From positions 1-20,344 of the forward strand of contig VBEU01000163.1 in the NCBI GenBank assembly GCA_005883775.1: a DNA stretch of 20,344 nucleotides, given 5' to 3'. This document shows positions 15,421 through 20,344 of the stretch, piece after piece. The stretch's first letter is position 1, and the number at the start of each line of letters is the position of its first letter. The DNA comes from Chloroflexota bacterium (lineage in GTDB: Bacteria > Chloroflexota > Limnocylindria > P2-11E). A model generated the notes under the pieces. It saw nothing but the letters and a program-made list of their open reading frames with translations, was not told the DNA's origin and did not search any database. Position numbers and translations under genes: made by a program.

Positions 15421-15816
15421 TTAAAGACCCCATGACGAGACGCGCTCGATACGGAGCGCGATGGCCTCGTCGAACTCGTAGTCGCGGTATTGCTTGTACT
15501 TCTTCTTGAGCAGCCGCACCGCCCGATCGAGCTCCGGCCCACGCCGGACGATCCGCGCTCGGACGTGCGCGACGAGTCCGCGAAGTCGGCCCCAGTTCTC
15601 GAAGTAGTCATCGCACGCGAGTGACGCGGTCGGACGCTTCATCAAGTTCCGGGCGGTCCGGCCCTCCGTGGCGATGTATGCGGTGCGCCGCGGTGCGTCA
15701 AACGCATGGCAAAGAGGTGCCACGTGCGGCGTTCCCCTCCCATCGGCCGAGGCGACTCGGCAAACGCGGGCGCGATCGAGAAACCGCTTTTCCTTCTGCG
15801 AGAGACGGGTATGCAT
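15421..15816 (-). CDS. Pyridoxamine 5'-phosphate oxidase-like (F420/FMN split-barrel) protein
   Basis: A 131-residue split beta-barrel protein. It starts MHTRLSQKEKRFLDRARVCR, followed by VASADGRGTPHVAPLCHAFD and IATEGRTARNLMKRP, the usual pattern of small PNPOx-fold proteins; the end (RIERVSSWGL) is typical of the F420/FMN class. The cofactor and substrate cannot be assigned. It lies 11 bases after the DUF1440 gene on the minus strand, so the two are likely co-transcribed. A second split-barrel gene lies about 0.9 kb away on the other strand (16702). Confidence 0.83.
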   Translation of the reverse strand: MHTRLSQKEKRFLDRARVCRVASADGRGTPHVAPLCHAFDAPRRTAYIATEGRTARNLMKRPTASLACDDYFENWGRLRGLVAHVRARIVRRGPELDRAVRLLKKKYKQYRDYEFDEAIALRIERVSSWGL

Positions 15817-15827
15817 CCCAGGATCCC

Positions 15828-16319
15828 TTAGGGGACGAGTCGAAGCACGCGCCGCACGGTCTCAGTGACGAACCCGTATGCCAGATGCGAGGAGAGCGCG
15901 TACGCGTGCGTCGATGGCGGGTACGCGGATGGCCTCTTCGACAGCCCGACCGCGGGAACGGCCGTATTGTCAGCGACCCACCAGAGGACCGCGCCAAAGA
16001 GCAGCCCATTGCCGGCGCGGGCGACCGGCAGCATCTCTGCGATGGCGCCGTAGATCGCGCCCGACAGCATGCCCATCCCGTAGTGGACGGCTTCTCCCGC
16101 CGCCGGCTTGATCTCTTCCGGGAGCTCCGCATGAAAGACGGTCTCGGTGAGGCGCTCTGCGGCTTTGACCGTCGTCGGCTCGTCCTTCGCCGCGCTTGCG
16201 ATCTGCTTCGGCCGGGCGCTCTCGGCGGTCTCGGACCAGAGGGTCTGGAACCGTTCCATGGCATACGCGCCCACGAGGCCGGCGATGGCGCCGGCGAGGA
16301 CGCCGCGCAAGATTCGCAT
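15828..16319 (-). CDS. DUF1440/YagU-like membrane protein
   Basis: A 163-residue protein with an N-terminal helix (MRILRGVLAGAIAGLVGAYA), a hydrophilic stretch rich in Lys/Glu (about residues 35-70), then hydrophobic segments around VHYGMGMLSGAIYGAIAEML and GLLFGAVLWWVADN, and a C-terminal YALSSHLAYGFVTE. This layout matches the DUF1440/YagU family of inner-membrane proteins, whose function is poorly known. The ATG at 16319 lies 41 bases from the divergent NIPSNAP gene. It is upstream of, and probably in an operon with, the split-barrel gene. Confidence 0.7.
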   Translation of the reverse strand: MRILRGVLAGAIAGLVGAYAMERFQTLWSETAESARPKQIASAAKDEPTTVKAAERLTETVFHAELPEEIKPAAGEAVHYGMGMLSGAIYGAIAEMLPVARAGNGLLFGAVLWWVADNTAVPAVGLSKRPSAYPPSTHAYALSSHLAYGFVTETVRRVLRLVP

Positions 16320-16347
16320 TCGAGGCGTCCCTGCAAGAATCGAGCGT

Positions 16348-16353
16348 GGGAGG
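16348..16353 (+). promoter_or_regulatory. Shine-Dalgarno for the NIPSNAP gene
   Basis: GGGAGG sits 7 bases before the TTG at 16361 and decides that start. The 41-base divergent gap 16320-16360 must contain promoter elements for both directions; none is clear by eye. Confidence 0.65.
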
Positions 16354-16360
16354 TGCGCAG

Positions 16361-16705
16361 TTGATCCAACAGCTTCGGATCTATGAGATCTTCGAACGTA
16401 ACAAGGCTGCCTTCCATGCTCGATTCCGCGACCACGCGATGCGGATCATGCAGAAATACGGCTTCAAATTTCTCGCGCTTTGGGAAGCCAGGTCTGATAA
16501 AGAGACTGAGTTCGTCTACCTCCTCAGCTGGCCGGACGAGGCGACCAAGGAAGCGGCGTGGCGCGAGTTCCTGGCCGACCTCGAGTGGAAAGAGATCAAG
16601 CGGGTAACGAACGCCGAGCACGGCGACCTGGTCGGCGAGATCGAGGATCGCGTCCTCACCTCGACGGCGTACTCACCGCGCCCGTTCGCGTCAGTGACGC
16701 GATGA
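16361..16705 (+). CDS. NIPSNAP family protein
   Basis: A 114-residue protein with the NIPSNAP-type dimeric alpha-beta barrel pattern: MIQQLRIYEIFERNKAAFHA, then RFRDHAMRIMQKYGFKFLAL, then FVYLLSWPDEATKEAAWREF. NIPSNAP proteins are a ferredoxin-like-fold family without a settled bacterial function. The TTG start has GGGAGG at 7 bases and gives the expected N-terminal beta strand. Upstream open sequence is antisense to the DUF1440 gene. The TGA overlaps the next ATG (ATGA). Confidence 0.85.
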   Translation: MIQQLRIYEIFERNKAAFHARFRDHAMRIMQKYGFKFLALWEARSDKETEFVYLLSWPDEATKEAAWREFLADLEWKEIKRVTNAEHGDLVGEIEDRVLTSTAYSPRPFASVTR

Positions 16706-17103
16706 GCGTCTTCACCACGGCTGAGATTGCCTATTTGCAGGGCCAGCGGCTCGGACGTATCGCGACGGTCGGCCCTTCTGGCCAGCCGCACGCGGTGCCG
16801 GTCGGGTTCCGGTACAACGCCGGCGAGGACACGATCGACATCGGCGGTCATGGCTTCGCCAAGAGCAAGAAGTTTCGTGACGCTCAGGCGAACCCGCGCG
16901 TCGCCTTCGTCGTGGACGATCTCGCGTCGGTTTCCCCGTGGCGACCGCGCGGCATCGAGATCCGCGGGGTCGCGGAGGTGCTCGCGTCCGGGGGCGACGC
17001 CTTCGGTCGCGGCTACGATCCGCAGATCTTTCGCGTTCGACCCAGGCGGATCGTCAGCTGGGGTCTGGAGGGCGAGCGCCGGAGCGCTACGGTCCGGCCA
17101 TAG
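16702..17103 (+). CDS. PPOX-class F420-dependent-type split-barrel protein
   Basis: A 133-residue split-barrel protein: MSVFTTAEIAYLQGQRLGRI, then ATVGPSGQPHAVPVGFRYN, DTIDIGGHGFAKSKKFRD and NPRVAFVVDDLASVSPWRPR, ending RVRPRRIVSWGLEGE. This is the layout of the small PPOX-class, F420-dependent family of Actinomycetota and Chloroflexota. The exact reaction is unknown. The ATG at 16702 overlaps the NIPSNAP stop. Its TAG overlaps the ATA where rsmI homology begins (ATAG). Confidence 0.85.
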   Translation: MSVFTTAEIAYLQGQRLGRIATVGPSGQPHAVPVGFRYNAGEDTIDIGGHGFAKSKKFRDAQANPRVAFVVDDLASVSPWRPRGIEIRGVAEVLASGGDAFGRGYDPQIFRVRPRRIVSWGLEGERRSATVRP

Positions 17104-18035
17104 GGAAGCTCTACCTCGTCGCCACACCGATCGGGAACCTCGAGGACGTCTCGCTGCGCGCGCTCCGGATCCTGCAGGAAGTGCACATGGTCGCGTGCGA
17201 GGACACGCGGCATACGCAGATCCTGCTCCGCAAACACGAGATTCGCGCGAAACATCTGACGAGCTACACCGAGTTCAACCATCGCCGCAAGGCGCCTGAG
17301 CTCGTCGGGCAGATGGACCGCGGATGGGACGTCGCTCTAGTGACCGACGCTGGAACGCCCGGTCTTTCCGATCCCGGCGAGCAGCTCGTTGCGGCTGCGA
17401 TCGCGGCGGGTCACGAGATCGTCCCGGTTCCGGGCCCGGCCGCGGCGATCGCGGCCCTCGTCGCGTCCGGTTTGCCGACCCGCGAGTTCACGTTTGTCGG
17501 CTTCCCCGAAAAGAAGAGCGGCGCCCGCCGCCGCGAGCTCACAGAGCTTCTCGGCGCGGGACGCACGCTCGTCATCTACGAAAGCCCCTTCCGAGTAGGC
17601 GATCTGCTCGCGGACCTCGCCGCGGTCGCGCCGGATGCGAGGGTCGCGGTCGCGCGCGAGATGACAAAGCTGCACGAGGAGATCGTCCGCGGGTCGGCGT
17701 CGGACCTCGCCGCGCACTATGCTTCCGAGCGCCCTAAAGGCGAGATCACGGTGGTCGTGGCGCCGGCCAAGAACGCGGGGGAGCAGGTGCGTGAGGAGCG
17801 GGAGCCAGGATCATGTTCTCATCGGTGCATTACCCAGCCGATTACGGCTTCGTCATCGACACCATCGGCGGTGACGGCGACCCGCTGGACGCGCTCATCG
17901 TTGTGGAGGAGCCGACCTTCCCCGGGTGCGTCGTGCCGTCGCGTCCCATCGGTACGCTCCTCATGCGCGACGAGCACGGCGACGACGAGAAGATCCTCGG
18001 CGTTCCTGTCGGCGATCCACGGTTCGACGAGGTGA
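17100..18035 (+). CDS. rsmI: RsmI, 16S rRNA C1402 2'-O-methyltransferase, abnormal 3' end
   Basis: An SAM-dependent tetrapyrrole-methylase-fold enzyme that 2'-O-methylates C1402 of 16S rRNA. Signatures are KLYLVATPIGNLEDVSLRAL, VACEDTRHTQILL, LVTDAGTPGLSDPGEQLV, VPVPGPAAAIAAL, YESPFRVGDLL and MTKLHEEIVRG. Homologues start M-G-x-LYLVATPIGN; here that place is ATA (17100), with no ATG, GTG or TTG until a GTG at 16938, which would add 54 shadow-frame residues. Homology stops near residue 222 (PKGEITVVVAPA). The frame then runs out of register across the start of ppa to a stop at 18035, so the last ~75-90 residues are probably not native and the usual C-terminal domain is missing. Confidence 0.85.
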   Translation: MGKLYLVATPIGNLEDVSLRALRILQEVHMVACEDTRHTQILLRKHEIRAKHLTSYTEFNHRRKAPELVGQMDRGWDVALVTDAGTPGLSDPGEQLVAAAIAAGHEIVPVPGPAAAIAALVASGLPTREFTFVGFPEKKSGARRRELTELLGAGRTLVIYESPFRVGDLLADLAAVAPDARVAVAREMTKLHEEIVRGSASDLAAHYASERPKGEITVVVAPAKNAGEQVREEREPGSCSHRCITQPITASSSTPSAVTATRWTRSSLWRSRPSPGASCRRVPSVRSSCATSTATTRRSSAFLSAIHGSTR

Positions 18036-18205
18036 GAGCCCTGAGCGACCTTGGGAAGCACTGGCTTCGCGAGATCGAGACCTTCTTCGCGACCTACAAG
18101 GAGCTCGAGAGCAACAAGTCGGCCGACGTGAAAGGCTGGCACGACGCCGATGTCGCCTGGAGGCTCATCGGCGAGGCGCGCGCACGTGCACGGCGGACGT
18201 CATGA
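17813..18205 (+). CDS. ppa: Inorganic pyrophosphatase (family I), N-terminally truncated
   Basis: 130 residues against about 165-180 for family I pyrophosphatases, which hydrolyse PPi to phosphate. The sequence begins at MFSSVHYPADYGFVIDTIGG, which corresponds to about residue 45 of a complete enzyme. Present are DGDPLDALIV (metal aspartates 21, 23, 26), EEPTFPGC, DEHGDDEKIL (Asp53, Asp58, Lys60) and FFATYKELE (Tyr95, Lys96). Missing is the N-terminal part that carries the residues equivalent to E. coli Glu20, Lys29, Glu31 and Arg43. The frame is closed by a TGA at 17792-17794, so the missing piece is not upstream. It is likely inactive unless the truncation is an assembly artefact. The TGA overlaps the esterase ATG. 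Confidence 0.85.
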   Translation: MFSSVHYPADYGFVIDTIGGDGDPLDALIVVEEPTFPGCVVPSRPIGTLLMRDEHGDDEKILGVPVGDPRFDEVRALSDLGKHWLREIETFFATYKELESNKSADVKGWHDADVAWRLIGEARARARRTS

Positions 18206-18909
18206 AGCGCGAGTACCGCAAATGGTGGAGTCCCGCCCTCGGTCGTGACATGGAGCTGCTCGTCTTCGGCGACCGTGGCGCTCCGGTCCTCGTCTTTCCG
18301 ACCTCGATGGGTCGCTTCTATCAGTGGGAGGACTTCAGCCTTGTCTCGCACATGGCGCCGCGGATCGACGCGGGCTGGCTGCAGCTCTGGTGCGTCGATT
18401 CGATCGACGGCGAGTCCTTCTACAACAAGACGGCCGCGCCGCAGGACCGCGCCCGACGGCACCTCGCGTACGAGCGGTACCTCATCGAGGAGGTCCTTCC
18501 GGCGATCCGGTATGCAAACGCGGTGGATCACCTGATCGTCGCCGGAAGCTCGTTCGGCGCGTTTCACGCACTCGCGTTCGTGACTCGGCGTCCCGGCATA
18601 GCACGCAAGGCGGTGGGCATGTCCGGCGCGTATGACACGGCGAAGTGGCTGGATGGCGAACGGGACGGCGACGCGTACTTCGTGAACCCTCTCGCGTTCC
18701 TTCCGAATCTCAACGACGATCGTTTCCTCGCGCCGCTGCGGGAGACCGAGATCATCATCGCCACGGGTCACGATGATCCAAACGTGGACGAATCCAAGCG
18801 CCTCGCGGGCGTCCTGCAGCAGAAAGGCGTCCCCGCTGAGCTTCATCTCTGGGATGGTTGGGCTCATGACTGGCCGTATTGGAAGGAGATGGTCGATGAC
18901 TACATCTAG
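18202..18909 (+). CDS. GxSxG esterase-like alpha/beta hydrolase
   Basis: A 235-residue alpha/beta hydrolase. The nucleophile motif is GSSFG (Ser117), with a probable acid at Asp191 or Asp192 in ATGHDDPN and a catalytic His222 in DGWAHDWPYW. The N-terminal MKREYRKWWSPALGRDMELL and the VFPTSMGRFYQWEDF loop resemble uncharacterised esterases of the COG4947 type. There is no signal peptide, so it is cytosolic. The ATG overlaps the ppa stop (ATGA), and the 3' end overlaps the ATP-grasp gene by 14 bases. This context points to hydrolysis or transfer of a product or precursor of the neighbouring ligase. Confidence 0.82.
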   Translation: MKREYRKWWSPALGRDMELLVFGDRGAPVLVFPTSMGRFYQWEDFSLVSHMAPRIDAGWLQLWCVDSIDGESFYNKTAAPQDRARRHLAYERYLIEEVLPAIRYANAVDHLIVAGSSFGAFHALAFVTRRPGIARKAVGMSGAYDTAKWLDGERDGDAYFVNPLAFLPNLNDDRFLAPLRETEIIIATGHDDPNVDESKRLAGVLQQKGVPAELHLWDGWAHDWPYWKEMVDDYI

Positions 18910-19867
18910 GGAAAAAGTCATCGGACTTCTCATCGGCCGCGAGAACACCTTCCCCGGCCCGTTCATCGAAACGGTCAACCGCAAGGGCGCGACGCAGGGC
19001 GTCCGTGCGGAGATGGCGACGCTCGGTGGCGCGCGCGAGATCGAGCCTCAGCGCTACGCGGTGATCGTCGACCGCATCAGTCACGAGGTCCCGTACTACC
19101 GCGCCCATCTAAAAAGCGCGGTGCTACAGGGAACCGTCGTGGTGAACGACCCCTTCTGGTGGGAAGCGGACGAGAAGTTTTTCGAGTGCACACTCGCTCG
19201 CGAGCTCGGCGTCGCGGTCCCGAAGACCGTGGTCCTCCCGAACAAGGCGTACATCCCCGACATCTCGGACCAGTCGCTCCGCAACCTCCAGTACCCGCTC
19301 GACTGGGATTCCCTCATCGAGTACACGGGCCTACCCGCGATCCTGAAGCCGAACACCGGCGGCGGATGGAAGGACGTCTACCGCGTCGACACGAAGGACG
19401 AGCTGATCTGGGCCTACGACCAGTCCGGGGGTCTGTCGCCGGGGTACAGACCGAAGACGATGATCCTGCAGGAGTTCATCAAGTGGGAGGACTACATCCG
19501 ATGCATCGCCATCGGACGGAAGGACGTGCTCCCGATCCGCTATGACCCAACGGCGCCGTTCCACGAGCGCTACGTCGTCAGCCGGCCCGTCGAAGGCGAA
19601 CTTCGCACCCGCGCCATACTCAACGCGATCCGCCTCACAGACGCGCTCGGGTACGACATGGACACGGTCGAGTTCGCGGTCCGCGACGGCGAGCTGTATG
19701 CGATCGATTGGCTCAATCCGGCGCCGGACTTCGATAGCTTCTCGATCAAAGAGGCGAACTTCGAGTGGGTCCTCGAGAAGATGAGCGATCTCGTGATCGG
19801 GTACGCCACGGGGCAGGCGGAGCCGCCGTGGAAGGGGGAGCATCGGTGGTGGCGGCACGTGCGCTGA
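18896..19867 (+). CDS. ATP-grasp ligase, substrate unknown
   Basis: A 323-residue ATP-grasp protein. Seen in order are the N-terminal pre-ATP-grasp domain starting KVIGLLIGRENTFPG, a PFWWEADEKFF motif near 86, the ATP lysine in AILKPNTGGGWKDVY (Lys151), ILQEFIKWEDYIRCIAIG (Glu193), and the metal site VEFAVRDGELYAIDWLNPAP (Glu259, Asp271, Asn274). All catalytic positions look intact. Such enzymes join a carboxylate to an amine or thiol via an acylphosphate; the substrates cannot be read from sequence. The ATG at 18896 has aaggag upstream. It overlaps the esterase before it and the next gene after it. Confidence 0.85.
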   Translation: MTTSREKVIGLLIGRENTFPGPFIETVNRKGATQGVRAEMATLGGAREIEPQRYAVIVDRISHEVPYYRAHLKSAVLQGTVVVNDPFWWEADEKFFECTLARELGVAVPKTVVLPNKAYIPDISDQSLRNLQYPLDWDSLIEYTGLPAILKPNTGGGWKDVYRVDTKDELIWAYDQSGGLSPGYRPKTMILQEFIKWEDYIRCIAIGRKDVLPIRYDPTAPFHERYVVSRPVEGELRTRAILNAIRLTDALGYDMDTVEFAVRDGELYAIDWLNPAPDFDSFSIKEANFEWVLEKMSDLVIGYATGQAEPPWKGEHRWWRHVR

Positions 19868-20344
19868 CACGGCGGAGCTCGAGGGCCGCGCGCGACCCCC
19901 TGGTCGCGTACCACGAGCTCCTGGAGGATCCGAGCCTCGCTGACGCGAGCGCGTCGGCGCTCGCCGAAGGGCAGCGAGAGCGTCGGCTCGTGTTCGGGGA
20001 CCGGCCTCTCTGCGTCTCGCTTCGGCCGAACCTCATCAGCGATTGGCAGTACGCCGCCGTGAACGAGGCCTCGCAGACGATCTATTCGGCGTTGGGCCGG
20101 CTCGAGCGCGCGCTTCTGGACGACGACGATCTCCGGCGGCAGCTCGATCTCGACCCGCGCGAGGAAGCGCTCGCGCTGCGGGATCCCGGTTTCCGCGCCG
20201 CGTCTCCGTCGGCGCGGCTCGACGGCTTCATCGGCGAGGACGGCGTCATCCGCTTCGTCGAATACAACGCCGAATCACCGGCCGGGATGGCCTACAACGA
20301 CGAGCTCGCGCAGGTGTTCGCGTCGCTGCCGGTGATGAAAAAAT
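19849..20344 (+). CDS. Possible ATP-grasp-like protein, 3' truncated by window
   Basis: An open frame runs from tandem GTG codons (19846 and 19849) to the window end, 165 residues visible. The start overlaps the ATP-grasp gene by about 20 bases and follows a gggggag ribosome site. Notable parts are RPNLISDWQYAAVNEASQTI, a DDDDLRRQLDLDPREE stretch, and IRFVEYNAESPAGMAYNDEL. The last resembles the conserved acidic/Asn segment of proteins of the glutathionylspermidine-synthase or permuted ATP-grasp type, but the ATP-binding core would lie beyond the window. The family call is tentative; co-translation with the upstream ligase is well supported. Confidence 0.6.
   Translation, partial: MAARALTRRSSRAARDPLVAYHELLEDPSLADASASALAEGQRERRLVFGDRPLCVSLRPNLISDWQYAAVNEASQTIYSALGRLERALLDDDDLRRQLDLDPREEALALRDPGFRAASPSARLDGFIGEDGVIRFVEYNAESPAGMAYNDELAQVFASLPVMKK

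Noticed and set aside
16938..17099. N-terminal extension of rsmI from the GTG at 16938
   Set aside because: The 54 codons lie within the F420-type gene in another frame, are Arg-rich shadow sequence, and do not match RsmI N-termini.
1..20344. tRNA or rRNA genes, CRISPR arrays, insertion sequences, phage genes
   Set aside because: The gaps are short, and none shows a cloverleaf, regularly spaced repeats, a transposase or an integrase.

Overview
This is a high-GC, very gene-dense bacterial window. Genes overlap by a few bases almost everywhere (ATGA, GTGA and TTGA junctions), and TTG and GTG starts are common. The suf operon uses SufU and carries a Rieske ferredoxin. There is also a long guanylyltransferase fused to a degenerate phosphomannomutase, and two F420/FMN split-barrel proteins. 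Together these suggest a Chloroflexota- or Actinomycetota-like free-living bacterium. That assignment is inference; there is no rRNA or tRNA gene to settle it.

Layout. (1) 1-4790: an iron-sulfur cluster assembly operon in the order sufC(partial)-sufS-sufU-sufB-sufD-Rieske. (2) 4863-7165: a DUF4153/DUF4173-type polytopic membrane protein, a coupled membrane-protein gene that looks frameshifted, and a 56-residue charged protein. (3) 7176-8690, minus strand: a DUF2079 membrane protein. (4) 8737-14355: a tight plus-strand operon. It encodes a 67-residue unknown, a stand-alone Lrp/AsnC effector (RAM) domain, an unrecognised membrane protein, a mannose-1-phosphate guanylyltransferase/PMM-like fusion, a nitrilase-fold amidase and NadE; the last two look like a split glutamine-dependent NAD synthetase. 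(5) 14356-14522: a GC-rich inverted-repeat element just before an EamA/DMT transporter (14523-15407). (6) 15421-16319, minus strand: a split-barrel oxidoreductase and a DUF1440/YagU-like membrane protein. (7) 16361-20344: a plus-strand chain of overlapping genes: NIPSNAP, F420-type split-barrel protein, rsmI, an N-terminally short inorganic pyrophosphatase, a GxSxG esterase, an ATP-grasp ligase, and the start of a second protein that may be ATP-grasp-like.

Most genes are housekeeping: Fe-S assembly, NAD synthesis, rRNA methylation, pyrophosphate hydrolysis and sugar-nucleotide synthesis. The least explained parts are these. The esterase plus ATP-grasp cluster at the right edge may be an uncharacterised ligase pathway. 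The rsmI/ppa junction looks like a deletion scar. The inverted-repeat element precedes the transporter. A perfect 14-bp hairpin lies inside the start of sufD. Two genes (rsmI, and the membrane protein near 9237) appear to lack a canonical start codon where homology or topology wants one.
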